Positions 7,390 to 16,273 are shown, numbered from the stretch's first letter. The stretch is DNA of 49,861 nt from a bacterium (GCA_021822495.1 JAKAQO010000011.1:1-49861); one strand, 5' to 3'. Program-made: numbers and translations. Notes: generated by a model from the letters alone, not told the origin.

Positions 7390-8409
7390 TTGAACAAGAA
7401 AAATAGCCGTCTGTCTTTACTCTGCGCCGCGACGCTGGCTCTAGCGCCTAGAATTTCATCCGCGCAACAAAGCGCGTTTTTATTTGACCGCGCGAGCGTC
7501 CCCCTCCAAGCCCGTTTAAAACGCTTTAAATTGAGATGGCCCCTTAAAGCGCTTCTTCTTTGGAATGGAAAAGACCGCCGCTTTATCTGCGTCAACCCTC
7601 TCACTCAAAAGGAATTTCATAATCCCGTCAAACTTGACAAGCTAACGCGCACGAAAAAAGGGAACTGCGCTAATTTGTCTTTTGCGCAACTTATGGGAAT
7701 TCCGCTTTATCACGCGCGCCTCGTCGCAGCGAGTCTTGAAAGCTCGGATTTGACCAACGCCAATTTCGCGATGTCTGATTTGAGAAGCGCAAACTTAATT
7801 AAAGCTACATCCCTAGGTGGAACCCTTTTTAACGGAGCCAATCTCAGCGGCGCAAAGTTAGGTTCTGTTTCCTTTCAAAGCCCCAAAATGATTAAAGCCA
7901 TCCTTGAAGGCTCCGACATGACAAACGCTATTCTGCCTGGAGCGGACTTTTCCCAAGCTCTTTTGACCAAAGCTAAATTAGACTCCTCCAACATCGAGGG
8001 CGCGCGCTTTAACGGGGCTGCCATGGAAAATGCGGATCTCACCGGAGTCGACGCCAAGAAAAATTCCAAAACCGAAAAAGCGACGGACTTTTCGGGAGCT
8101 CGAATGGAAAATGTAAAATTTGACGGAGCCAATTTATCCGGGGCTAATTTCTCCGCCGCCAATCTCACCCACGCGTCTTTTCAGGACGCGGATTTAGGCG
8201 AAGCTAATTTCTCCGACGCCAATCTTAAAGGCGCCAATCTCGGCGCTCAAATTCTTTCTTGGGCTCATTTCGACCGCGCCGATTTAAGAGGAGCCAAAAT
8301 CACCGTTCCTTTAACCCAAGCGACGCTGACGGGCGCCATCTATGACTCGACGACCGTCCTTCCTTTTTCCGACGCCGAAGCCCAGAAGCTGGGTATGATT
8401 AAAAAGTAA
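7390..8409 (+). CDS. Exported pentapeptide-repeat protein (339 aa)
   Basis: The start is taken as TTG at 7390 because GGAGG lies 7 bases upstream and this start gives a clean signal peptide (NKKNSRLSLLCAATLALAP, then SSA). From about residue 115 to 320 the protein is built of pentapeptide repeats of A(D/N)LXX type, for example ANLSG, ANFSA, ADLGE, ANLKG, ADLRG, which fold as a right-handed square beta-helix. Most such proteins are cytoplasmic; a signal peptide suggests this one is periplasmic or surface-located. It is divergent from paralogue C, with the CTAGGCCTTTTGGCCC element between them. Partner or ligand unknown. Confidence 0.8.
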   Translation: MNKKNSRLSLLCAATLALAPRISSAQQSAFLFDRASVPLQARLKRFKLRWPLKALLLWNGKDRRFICVNPLTQKEFHNPVKLDKLTRTKKGNCANLSFAQLMGIPLYHARLVAASLESSDLTNANFAMSDLRSANLIKATSLGGTLFNGANLSGAKLGSVSFQSPKMIKAILEGSDMTNAILPGADFSQALLTKAKLDSSNIEGARFNGAAMENADLTGVDAKKNSKTEKATDFSGARMENVKFDGANLSGANFSAANLTHASFQDADLGEANFSDANLKGANLGAQILSWAHFDRADLRGAKITVPLTQATLTGAIYDSTTVLPFSDAEAQKLGMIKK

Positions 8410-8417
8410 CGAGAACC

Positions 8418-9419
8418 TTACAGATTCCGTTTCCAGGCGTGAGGGCGAAGTTCCTCAATCAAAGATTTTTCCAGCGGCTTTGAAGCGGTCAATGCGATGT
8501 TCGATTCAACGTGTTTAACCGTCCGCATTCCCGGAATCACGACCGACACCTCCGGAAAGCTCAAGCAAAACTTAAGCGCGGCCTCCGGCAAGCTTTGGGC
8601 CGCCTTTTTTTCCTTGACCAAAATATTTTCGAGAATTTTCGCGCGGCGAACCGTTTCCTTAAGGAGGCCACCGGCGAAATAATTCGATCGAAAATCCTCC
8701 TCGTCGAATTTTGAGTTTTCGCTTAAAGTTCCGCTCAGCCCCCCCTCGTCCAGCGGCACGCGAACAATGACGCCGACATTTTTCTCCCGGCACAAAGGAA
8801 AAAGTTCCTCCAAGGGCTCTTGCTCGAAAAGATTAAAAACAACCTGAACGGTGTCTACCATTCCCGAGCGAACGATTTCAAGCGCGCTTTTCGGCTCGCG
8901 GGAATTAATCGAAACGCCGAAGAGTTTTATTTTCCCGTGTTTTTTAAGGACCTCGACCGCGCGTAAAGTCTTATTCCACTCGGGTTCCTTGAGCCAGGAA
9001 TCCTGCCAAACGTGTAACTGTTGGATGTCCACGCAATCGGTTTTGAGATTTCGCAAACTTCTTTCGGTGCAGGCAATCAACCAATCAGCCGGAAAGGCTT
9101 CCTTTAAAAGCCCGCGGCTGGGCCAGGAAAAATTCTTGGGCGGGGCCTTGGTCGCGACATAGGCGCGCTTTCCAAATTTCTCAAAGGCCTGGGCGATCAG
9201 GCGCTCGGAATGTCCGTCGCCGTAGACATAGGCCGTGTCGAAAAAATTGCAGCCAAGCTCCAAAGCGCGCAGGAGAGACTTAAGCGACTCTTCATCATCG
9301 GTTTTTCCCCACATGCTTTTTCCAACGCCCCAAGCCCCGTAGCCGATGGGACAAACCTCTAAGTTCGTGCGTCCGAGTTTACGGTAAGACGCGGCTTGAA
9401 CGGCCATTTCTGATTTCAT
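8418..9419 (-). CDS. Aldo/keto reductase (333 aa)
   Basis: This is a TIM-barrel NADPH-dependent aldo/keto reductase. The catalytic tetrad is visible: Asp61 and Tyr66 in FFDTAYVYG, Lys91 in VATKAPP, and His136 in QQLHVW. The C-terminal cofactor region VVIPGMRT also fits. Length is normal for the family. The start overlaps the stop of the PEBP gene (9416-9979) by 4 bases (ATGA), so the two are translationally coupled. The substrate cannot be read from sequence; the family reduces aldehydes and ketones or oxidises sugars. The convergent pentapeptide gene ends 8 bases away. Confidence 0.9.
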   Translation of the reverse strand: MKSEMAVQAASYRKLGRTNLEVCPIGYGAWGVGKSMWGKTDDEESLKSLLRALELGCNFFDTAYVYGDGHSERLIAQAFEKFGKRAYVATKAPPKNFSWPSRGLLKEAFPADWLIACTERSLRNLKTDCVDIQQLHVWQDSWLKEPEWNKTLRAVEVLKKHGKIKLFGVSINSREPKSALEIVRSGMVDTVQVVFNLFEQEPLEELFPLCREKNVGVIVRVPLDEGGLSGTLSENSKFDEEDFRSNYFAGGLLKETVRRAKILENILVKEKKAAQSLPEAALKFCLSFPEVSVVIPGMRTVKHVESNIALTASKPLEKSLIEELRPHAWKRNL

Positions 9420-9979
9420 CTTTGATAAGTTCCCACAAGTTCCGCCGAAGCGAGGACATGCCCTTTCATCGCTTTTAAAAGCTCAGCCTTCGTCCCTTGA
9501 GCGGGCTTAATATCTAGCATTTGGTCCAAGGCAAAGAGTTTAAAAAAGTAATGATGAATTTTTCCCGGCGGCGGAAGGGGACCATAATAACCGACGCGCT
9601 CAAAAGAATCCACCCCCCAACACGGTCCTTGCTTGGTTCCGTCTTTGAGGGCCTCTTTTCTGGGAAAATTTTCCGGCAAGCGCCGGGTGTCTTTCGGCAA
9701 ATTATAAATCACCCAATGGACCCAGGTTCCCGGCGGCGCGTCGGGATCATCCACAATCAAGGCTAAACTTTTAGTTTTTTCCGGAACGTTTAGAAATTCC
9801 AACTCTGGAGAAACGTCTTCCCCCTCTCCCGTATATTTCTTGGGAATGGGTTGATTCATCGAAAACGCCGAGCTTTTAATTTCCATTTTTAGGACCCTCC
9901 GATGTCGCGCGCGAGGACTCACGGCAAAGAGGCTCAGCGGTATCAGCAAAACCGCCGCAATCCAAGCGCATACTCTCAC
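9416..9979 (-). CDS. YbhB/YbcL-type phosphatidylethanolamine-binding-like protein, exported (187 aa)
   Basis: The PEBP fold is recognised from DDPDAPPGTWVHWVIYNLP and GYYGPLPPPGKIHHYFFKL, the ligand-pocket motifs of the Raf-kinase-inhibitor-like YbhB/YbcL family. The start is GTG at 9979: a TACAAT -10 box ends 6 bases upstream, matching the leaderless pattern seen throughout the window, and this start adds a 20-residue hydrophobic signal-like segment. An alternative ATG at 9886 has GGAGG upstream and would give a cytoplasmic 156-aa protein; both could be used. It forms an operon with the aldo/keto reductase. The function of bacterial members is poorly known. Confidence 0.8.
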   Translation of the reverse strand: MRVCAWIAAVLLIPLSLFAVSPRARHRRVLKMEIKSSAFSMNQPIPKKYTGEGEDVSPELEFLNVPEKTKSLALIVDDPDAPPGTWVHWVIYNLPKDTRRLPENFPRKEALKDGTKQGPCWGVDSFERVGYYGPLPPPGKIHHYFFKLFALDQMLDIKPAQGTKAELLKAMKGHVLASAELVGTYQR

Positions 9980-9985
9980 GCTCTT

Positions 9986-9995
9986 ATTGTAGAAT
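9986..9995. promoter_or_regulatory. Overlapping divergent -10 boxes
   Basis: TACAAT on the reverse strand (9991-9986) lies 6 bases before the GTG at 9979, and TAGAAT on the forward strand (9990-9995) lies 7 bases before the ATG at 10003. The two boxes share two bases, so only one polymerase could occupy the site at a time. Both transcripts would be leaderless. Confidence 0.55.
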
Positions 9996-10002
9996 AATTT
10001 AT

Positions 10003-10212
10003 ATGGCGATGCCGGAAGACCCCGAGAAAAAAAAGGATTATCTCTCGCGCTTGATCGAAGGGCTTGAGCAGACGATTGAAAACCAAAAATTTGAGCTTCC
10101 TTATTATCAGGAAGGCGACGTCATGCTGACCTACGCCAAAAAGTTCATCGCCTCTTGCGAGAGTAATCTCGCCAAGGCCAAGAAAGATTTAGCCGAACTC
10201 GAAAAAAGATAG
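10003..10212 (+). CDS. Small coiled-coil protein (69 aa)
   Basis: A 69-residue highly charged protein predicted to be two helices with heptad character (LSRLIEGLEQTIE and SNLAKAKKDLAELEKR). There is no signal peptide, membrane segment or recognisable motif. The ATG at 10003 lies 7 bases after a TAGAAT box and has no Shine-Dalgarno sequence. It is transcribed divergently from the PEBP gene from overlapping promoters. An imperfect GGGACTGTC palindrome overlaps its stop codon. Function unknown; it is judged real from codon use and the promoter. Confidence 0.6.
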   Translation: MAMPEDPEKKKDYLSRLIEGLEQTIENQKFELPYYQEGDVMLTYAKKFIASCESNLAKAKKDLAELEKR

Positions 10213-10225
10213 GGACTGTCTCTAT
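10209..10225. repeat. GGGACTGTC imperfect palindrome
   Basis: ATAGGGAC-T-GTCTCTAT is a 17-bp inverted repeat with one mismatch that overlaps the stop codon of the small gene. It belongs to a set of similar GGGGACAGTCCCC-type palindromes at 36640-36654, 47923-47935 and 47995-48003 in this window. It could act as a weak terminator. Confidence 0.4.
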
Positions 10226-10253
10226 CTCTCCCGCCATTGAGAATAGCGCCAGC

Positions 10254-11294
<1,041 letters not shown>

Positions 11295-11390
11295 TTATGT
11301 TTATGAGTTGAGCGAAAACCTTGGCCTAAACCGTTCTTTCCGATCACCACAAAGACGCTTATTAACGCGGCTATTGAGAACTCAAGAATT

Positions 11391-11462
11391 TGGGCCGTGA
11401 GGGATTTGAACCCCCGACATTTCGCGTGTAAGGCGAACGCTCTACCACTGAGCTAACGGCCC
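11391..11462 (-). tRNA. tRNA-Val (anticodon TAC)
   Basis: The reverse strand folds as a complete cloverleaf of 72 bases: acceptor GGGCCGT/ACGGCCC, a D arm GCTCAGTGGTAGAGC, an anticodon stem TTCGC/GCGAA with loop CTTACAC (anticodon TAC, reading GTA valine codons), and a T arm GGGGG-TTCAAAT-CCCTC with one G-T pair. The CCA end is not encoded. The accessory island begins on its 5' side. Confidence 0.95.
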
Positions 11463-11546
11463 GATTTTGATTTATTTTATCATACCAGAGCGCGGCTCTC
11501 CTCGGCATGCCAAGTTTTTCGACAAAGTAAACGCGGCACATCCCGT

Positions 11547-11588
11547 TAGTCCAAAAGCCCTTGACAAAGTCTATATTTGGACTATACT
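11547..11588 (+). promoter_or_regulatory. Promoter and operator of the Xre/RES module
   Basis: TTGACA (11561-11566) and TATACT (11583-11588) are separated by 16 bases. A perfect 9-bp inverted repeat, TAGTCCAAA (11547-11555) and TTTGGACTA (11576-11584), encloses the -35 box and overlaps the -10. This is a likely site for autorepression by the antitoxin encoded at 11611. The distance to the AGGAG sequence and ATG gives a short leader. Confidence 0.6.
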
Positions 11589-11610
11589 ATAAGTAGCAAA
11601 GGAGACCGCC

Positions 11611-12015
11611 ATGGGAAGCGCGCAGGCCTTGTCCAGGAAGTTAGACCCAAAAACCGCGTCCGGACCGGCGCTGAAGGCTTTCTTTCGCCTTGCGGATCGC
11701 TGGGACCTGGACGCGGAGGAACAGATGAAACTCCTGGGCGTTTCCGCTCGCTCGACTTTCTTTAACTGGAAAAAAGAAGAAGACGGAAATCTTTCTCTTG
11801 ATACGCTGGAGCGGATTTCATATCTCTTGGGAATCTTTAAGGCCCTTCATATTCTCTTGCCGAACGAGGACGCGGCCGACGCCTGGGTCAAGAAACCCAA
11901 TACCGCGCCCATCTTCGGCGGAAAATCCGCGCTGGACCGCATGCTCTCGGGGCGCGTCAGCGACCTTTATGTGGTCAGGCAATATCTGGACGCGCAACGC
12001 GGCGGCTGGGCGTGA
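11611..12015 (+). CDS. Xre/MbcA/ParS-type antitoxin (134 aa)
   Basis: The protein has an N-terminal Xre-like helix-turn-helix region (about 35-75, with ARSTFFNWKKEE and LSLDTLERISYLLGI) and a C-terminal DUF2384 toxin-binding segment (about 90-134, with PIFGGKSALDRMLSG). This is the standard antitoxin of RES-type toxins: it neutralises the toxin and represses the operon. The ATG is preceded by AGGAG. The stop overlaps the toxin start by 4 bases (GTGA). A promoter with a palindromic operator lies just upstream. The module begins the accessory island next to tRNA-Val. Confidence 0.85.
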   Translation: MGSAQALSRKLDPKTASGPALKAFFRLADRWDLDAEEQMKLLGVSARSTFFNWKKEEDGNLSLDTLERISYLLGIFKALHILLPNEDAADAWVKKPNTAPIFGGKSALDRMLSGRVSDLYVVRQYLDAQRGGWA

Positions 12016-12695
12016 ACATTCCCATCCACCGAATTGAGTGGGAGCCGTGCTGGCGCATTATTCCAACCCGCTATCCCGAGGAGCGCATACTGGAAAAGTT
12101 GGCGGACCCGGGCGAGGCCGACGTCCTCTCGGATATTGAAAAGATGACCAACGAACGCTTGCGGCAAGAGCGCGGCGAACTCGCCCTCATCCTGCCCGCG
12201 GACTGGGTCTCTGGATATGGAAGCGAATACCTCATGGCCCCCTTTACCTACAGAAATCCGGAAGGAAGCCGTTTTAGCGGCGGCCAACACGGGGTTTATT
12301 ACGCGGCGCGGGCCCTGCCCACGGCGGTTGAAGAAACCAGATATCACCGCCAGATTTTCATGAGTCGCACCCAGGAGCCCCCGATGCGCCTTGAAATGCG
12401 GGTTCTCACCGCCAATCTCGACGGCCGCCTTCATGACATACGGGGCCTGGAGAAAAAATTGCCTCAAATTTACAGCCGGCATAGTTATTCGGCCTCGCGA
12501 GAGTTAGCCGACAGATTGGTCAAGGAATCTTCCTACGGAATCGTTTATGACAGCGTCCGGCACAAGGGCGGTCAATGCTCTGCCGTTCTAAGACCCCCGG
12601 TTTTAAGCCATTGCAAGCCGGAACGGCATCTCATCTTTGAATGGGACGGCAAAAAAATCGAAAAGATTTATGAGCTTCATGAATACTCGGAATAA
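12012..12695 (+). CDS. RES-domain toxin (227 aa)
   Basis: This is a RES-family toxin; characterised members degrade NAD+ by phosphorolysis or hydrolysis and halt growth. The conserved elements are visible: an Arg in CWRIIPTRYPE, YYAARALPTAVEET with the Glu, and SYGIVYDSVRHKGGQC with the Ser that gives the family its name. It starts with GTG overlapping the antitoxin stop. At 227 residues it is within the family range, and no key residue appears lost, so the toxin is probably active and held in check by the product of 11611-12015. Confidence 0.88.
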   Translation: MNIPIHRIEWEPCWRIIPTRYPEERILEKLADPGEADVLSDIEKMTNERLRQERGELALILPADWVSGYGSEYLMAPFTYRNPEGSRFSGGQHGVYYAARALPTAVEETRYHRQIFMSRTQEPPMRLEMRVLTANLDGRLHDIRGLEKKLPQIYSRHSYSASRELADRLVKESSYGIVYDSVRHKGGQCSAVLRPPVLSHCKPERHLIFEWDGKKIEKIYELHEYSE

Positions 12696-12822
12696 GAGTT
12701 CGCGCTCGCCAAATAAGCGAAGTTTCCAATAGCCTTACGTCCCCCCAACCGCGAGCCACCGAAGAGCGATTTATAATCCGAACTTTTCCCCCGCCGGAGT
12801 GGTAAAATAGAAAGGTATTGTC

Positions 12823-13641
12823 ATGAACCCCACATCACCGCAGATGCCTTTTCAGATCACGCAGATAATGGATGTGGGAAGTGAAAATCCGATTGTGGCT
12901 CGGCTATGTATCGGGTTAGATGAGATCATTCAGATGGCGCAGATTCCTGACGCTAAGAAAAGCGCTATCCGTGATTACTGTTTTGATCTAGGCAGATATT
13001 TGCTTCAGGCAGAAAAATCAGCAGTTCCTCTCATGAACGAATTGATTGAGATAGAGAATCGTCTCCGCTTAGAAGGAGTGCGCACACAGGCGGAGGGAAA
13101 GGCAGTGGAAATACCTGGAGTATTACATCTGGATGACTCACGCGTCTTTCTCAAGTATGCTAAACAAGCGCTCCAAACGCTTGCCAAAACACTCGGGGTC
13201 ATTTAGGAAAAAGACTTCCGGGGTCCTGATTTCCGTTTGGTGCGTGATCACGCTATCACTAAACTTGGAAATAATCATATCGTATCTAAGCTCTTGGTTG
13301 AAGATCATGACTGGATCAAGGAGATTATCGATCTGAGAAACGAAGATGAACACCCGCATACCGATAAGCCCTTTGTAAGAGGCTTTGCTTTAAGGGTATT
13401 AGCAGATGGAGATTGGAGCATAGACCCCCCGCGTTTTTTTAATGAAGCTCCTGTGCTTAATCGGCTCAAGGTCTACAGCGATAATCTGTTAACATTTTCA
13501 GAGAAAACAATTGCCCATTCCTTGGAAAATTTTTTTCCGCCAATCGTTGAAGTAGTGGATATACCCGAGTCTAAGCGGAACCCAAAGAATCCAGTCCGCT
13601 ACACCTTGGGTCTAAAATCTCAACACCATAATTTCAAGTAG
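12823..13641 (+). pseudogene. HEPN-like gene interrupted by an in-frame TAG
   Basis: Two open segments (12823-13203 and 13207-13641) lie in the same frame, separated only by the amber codon at 13204-13206. No base insertion or deletion is needed to join them, so a single substitution in an original sense codon (for example CAG or AAG) explains the break. The joined product would be 272 residues. The second half contains LRNEDEHPH, an RNxxxH arrangement like the catalytic motif of HEPN ribonucleases. G+C content and codon use are lower than in neighbours, suggesting transfer. The ATG follows AAAGG. Either a decayed gene, or two proteins if translation restarts at the GTG at 13240 or thereabouts. 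Confidence 0.6.
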
Positions 13642-13989
13642 ATCGAAGACCGGATCAACAGGGGAATTATCCCTTTGGCAAAACCACGACAAAGGCTCAT
13701 AATTTGTCAAGTCATTTTTATGACGTGTCAGGAATTTTTCAAAAGTGCATAGTTTATGAAAGATTTACGATTCAAAAGTGCATACCCTATTTTGTAGCTA
13801 ATCCGATAAAAACTCGTCATCTGCGTGTGGATCGAGTGGGCAACCTGAAAGGTTGTCCAAGCGGCTGTGGGCAGGGTGGGCAGCTTGGCTGTCCACGCTG
13901 TCCATAGCCGCGGCGCGATCCACGCGCTTTATCAGGTCTGTTCTTCCTTTGGGCCGTGATACGATGGGATAAAAACGGAGGTCCCATCC
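13642..13989. other. Intergenic stretch with insertion-sequence left end
   Basis: No gene is seen. Bases 13711-13725 are the left target duplication, and 13726 onward is the left end of the insertion sequence, with two copies of TTCAAAAGTGCATA near 13737 and 13771. Between 13820 and 13930 are GC-rich inverted repeats that may block read-through into the transposase. A Shine-Dalgarno sequence (GGAGG, about 13977) precedes the transposase ATG. Confidence 0.6.
13711..13725. repeat. Left target-site duplication of the insertion sequence
   Basis: GTCATTTTTATGACG is repeated exactly at 15279-15293 on the far side of the element. The first 14 bases are themselves an inverted repeat (GTCAT-TTTT-ATGAC). 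Confidence 0.8.
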
Positions 13990-15278
13990 ATGGCCCAGCT
14001 GCATAAGAAGTTCACCGACGCGCAAGTCAAAGAACTGTTTGATCGTTACAGCAAAGGCGAGATTCCAAGAAGGTATATCCAGGAAGTCTTGGGAATCAAG
14101 GTTCGTAGATTCTTCGCGCTGCTCGGGCAGTACCGGGAAAACCCGGACAGGTTCTCAATCCAATATCGACGCCGACAACCGCCCAGGATTGCGAAACAAA
14201 CCGAGAAAGCCCTCCTAAAGGAATTGGCTATCGAGAAGAATATCATTGAAGACAAGGACAATCCCGTACGCCGCTACAACTACAGCTACATCCGGGATAT
14301 CTTGGCCGACAAGCACAAGCAGCCGGTGTCCCTATCGACGATTATCGACCGCGCAAAAAAACATGGTTTCTACCTCAAGAGGAGCAAACAAGCGGCGCAC
14401 GACCGCGAGGTGTTGACCCATTACGCAGGCGAACTGATTCAACACGATGCCTCGCTTCACCTCTGGGCTCCGGCGGCCGGGGAAAAATGGTCCCTCATTA
14501 CTTCCCTCGACGACCATTCCCGCTTTATTCTCTACGCGGAACTCGTCCGACGCGAAAGCTCCTGGGCGCACATCCAGGCGCTGCAATCGGTCTTTCTCAA
14601 ATATGGATTCCCTTTTTCCTACTATGTCGATTCCCATTCCATCTTCCGTTTCGTCCGGGGCCGCGATGAAATGCGCTATCGGCATCATCTTCAAACCGAT
14701 GAGGTTGACCCCCAATGGAAACAAGTCTTGGACGATTGCGGCGTCAAGGTCATCTACGCCCTATCCCCTCAAGCCAAGGGGAAAATCGAACGCCCCTACC
14801 AATGGATACAAGATCGATTAGTCAGGACCTGCGTGCGCGACAATACGACCGACATCCGAAGGGCTCGAATTTTCCTTCGCCAGGAGCTCGAACGTTACAA
14901 TTTCCGCCAAGTTCACTCCGCGACGCTGGAAGTCCCTTATTTCCGGCTGCAAAAAGCCCTTCAGGAAAAGCGTTCCCTCTTCCGACAATTTCAAATCAAG
15001 CCGCCCCTGCAATCGCTCAAGGATATGTTCTGCCTCAGAACCGAGCGAATCGTGGATGCCTACCGCCGCGTGTCCATCAACGCCAAGCAATTCCAGGTCA
15101 ATAAGGCCAATCCGGGCGACCACATCACTATCCGATTTTATCCGATGACCGGCGGCCTAACTGAGCTTAGGTTTTGGAGAAACGATCAACTATTAGACCT
15201 CCAGCGGCTCAAAACCCGCGATCTAGCGGGTATGCACTTTTGAACCATAAACTATGCACTTTTGAAAAATTCCTAACA
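13726..15278. mobile_element. Complete insertion sequence, ISNCY-like (1553 bp)
   Basis: The ends are inverted repeats: TGTCAGGAATTTTTC at the left and, on the opposite strand, TGTTAGGAATTTTTC at the right, continuing for about 33 bp. Inside each end is a second copy of TTCAAAAGTGCATA, so each terminus has two probable transposase-binding sites; the left end has about 12 extra bases between them. The element is flanked by identical 15-bp repeats. It carries one intact transposase gene whose stop codon lies within the right terminal repeat. It looks intact and recently inserted. Confidence 0.85.
13990..15243 (+). CDS. DDE transposase, ISNCY-like (417 aa)
   Basis: The N-terminal 60 residues form a helix-turn-helix region (FTDAQVKELFDRYSKGEI). 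The integrase-like core has the probable catalytic triad Asp in LIQHDASLHLW, Asp in YYVDSHSIF and Glu in GKIERPYQW. The C-terminal part is basic. Length and layout fit the ISNCY group of retroviral-integrase-fold transposases; IS481 and IS3 are related but shorter. The ATG follows GGAGG by about 8 bases. The reading frame is uninterrupted, so the element may be active. Confidence 0.85.
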   Translation: MAQLHKKFTDAQVKELFDRYSKGEIPRRYIQEVLGIKVRRFFALLGQYRENPDRFSIQYRRRQPPRIAKQTEKALLKELAIEKNIIEDKDNPVRRYNYSYIRDILADKHKQPVSLSTIIDRAKKHGFYLKRSKQAAHDREVLTHYAGELIQHDASLHLWAPAAGEKWSLITSLDDHSRFILYAELVRRESSWAHIQALQSVFLKYGFPFSYYVDSHSIFRFVRGRDEMRYRHHLQTDEVDPQWKQVLDDCGVKVIYALSPQAKGKIERPYQWIQDRLVRTCVRDNTTDIRRARIFLRQELERYNFRQVHSATLEVPYFRLQKALQEKRSLFRQFQIKPPLQSLKDMFCLRTERIVDAYRRVSINAKQFQVNKANPGDHITIRFYPMTGGLTELRFWRNDQLLDLQRLKTRDLAGMHF

Positions 15279-15293
15279 GTCATTTTTATGACG
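15279..15293. repeat. Right target-site duplication of the insertion sequence
   Basis: Exact copy of the 15-bp sequence at 13711-13725, directly adjoining the right end of the element (CCTAACA). Confidence 0.8.
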
Positions 15294-15362
15294 TTCCCCC
15301 CAAAAACTAGGCCAGGAGGGATTGGTTATCCAAGGTGGTAAGATAGACCAAGGAGGCCAAGA

Positions 15363-15518
15363 ATGGGAATAAGAAGATATACGGAAGAGCAGATCGTAAC
15401 GATACTGAAGGAATCAGCAGCTGGAGCCAAGACAGAAGAACTCTGCCGGAAATACGGGGATTATGCGGAACAAACCCAGGAACGCTATAAAGCGCCCGCC
15501 AACATTATGTCGCGGTAA
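15363..15518 (+). pseudogene. Truncated IS3-family transposase orfA
   Basis: The first 32 codons (GIRRYTEEQIVTILKESAAG onward, up to CRKYG) match the helix-turn-helix start of IS3-family OrfA proteins. The sequence then jumps to unrelated residues and stops after 51 codons, where a full OrfA would continue for about 50 more and be followed by OrfB. A GGAGG sequence precedes the ATG. It is the remnant of an element that suffered an internal deletion, lying 70 bp beyond the intact insertion sequence. Confidence 0.7.
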
Positions 15519-15618
15519 AGCGTTAAACCCTAAACGGCCAACAAGAAAGTGATGCCAGGTTCTGCCAACCCAAGCTCTCGCTGATAGGCGCTAAGGCCCT
15601 TGACAGGCCCCATTTTTT

Positions 15619-15664
15619 GGATAAACTTACATATAGATATTAATAAGTATCTGTATTTTTATCC
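15619..15664. promoter_or_regulatory. 46-bp dyad-symmetric operator before abiEi
   Basis: The outer arms are GGATAAA (15619-15625) and TTTATCC (15658-15664), and 16 of 21 positions per half-site are symmetric. It ends directly at the ATG at 15665. A TTGACA box lies upstream (15599-15604). AbiEi proteins are known to repress their own operon by binding inverted repeats, so this is a likely autoregulatory site. Confidence 0.55.
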
Positions 15665-16273
15665 ATGACCGCGATAGCCCCATTTCGAAGAGAAGTTGAG
15701 CTGTTCAAAGGCCACGGAGGTTTTCTGAGAACTTCCCAGGCCCTCAAGCTCGGCGTTCATCCCCGCGCTCTTTATCGAATGCGCAAGGAAAAAATCATCG
15801 AACCCATCAGTCGCGGTCTATTTCGTCTTTCCCAAATACCGCCCCCGGCTAAACCGGATATCGCGGCGGTGGCGCTTAAAATTCCGCAAGGCATACTTTG
15901 TCTCATATCGGCTTTGGCCTTCCACGAGATTACGACCCAGATTCCCCATGAAATTTTCGTGGCCCTGCGCAAGGGTTCCGAAAAGCCCCGCTTGAATTAC
16001 CCGCCAGTACGTTTTGTTTGGCTGTCCAAGGCGACGTTTGAAGCTGGAATTGAGACATACAAAGCGAAGGGATTTAATATCCGCGTCTACTGCCCTGAAA
16101 AAACAGTCGCCGATTGCTTTAAGTTTCGCAATCGCATCGGTCTCGATGTCGCGCTGGAAGCCCTTAAGCTTTACCGCGCTCGGAAAAGGCCCAAGCCGGA
16201 AATTCTGCTTAAATACACCAGACTCTGCCGAGTTGAGCGCGTGATGAAGCCCTATATGGAAGCCCTCCTGTGA
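15665..16273 (+). CDS. abiEi: AbiEi-family antitoxin, type IV toxin-antitoxin system (202 aa)
   Basis: The N-terminal winged helix (about 15-60, GGFLRTSQALKLGVHPRALY) is followed by the AbiEi C-terminal domain (CPEKTVADCFKFRNRIGLDVALEALK). The family protects against the nucleotidyltransferase toxin AbiEii, not by direct binding, and represses the operon. The start is fixed by the ATG at 15665 directly after the dyad operator. The stop overlaps the downstream start by 4 bases. The downstream toxin is internally deleted, so this antitoxin appears to be an orphan. Length is close to that of compact family members. Confidence 0.85.
   Translation: MTAIAPFRREVELFKGHGGFLRTSQALKLGVHPRALYRMRKEKIIEPISRGLFRLSQIPPPAKPDIAAVALKIPQGILCLISALAFHEITTQIPHEIFVALRKGSEKPRLNYPPVRFVWLSKATFEAGIETYKAKGFNIRVYCPEKTVADCFKFRNRIGLDVALEALKLYRARKRPKPEILLKYTRLCRVERVMKPYMEALL

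Noticed and set aside
7700-8330. Short regular repeats in the pentapeptide gene as a CRISPR array.
   Set aside because: The period is 15 bases, repeats are degenerate and in frame, and they encode a beta-helix. No cas genes or true CRISPR arrays were seen in the window.
9416-9886. The ATG at 9886 with GGAGG as the only start of the PEBP gene.
   Set aside because: The GTG at 9979 has the leaderless spacing to a -10 box and encodes a signal-like segment; the internal start is kept as a possible secondary start.
13204-13206. TAG as a pyrrolysine or read-through codon.
   Set aside because: No pyl genes or stimulatory structure are visible and the codon context gives no support; a nonsense mutation is simpler.
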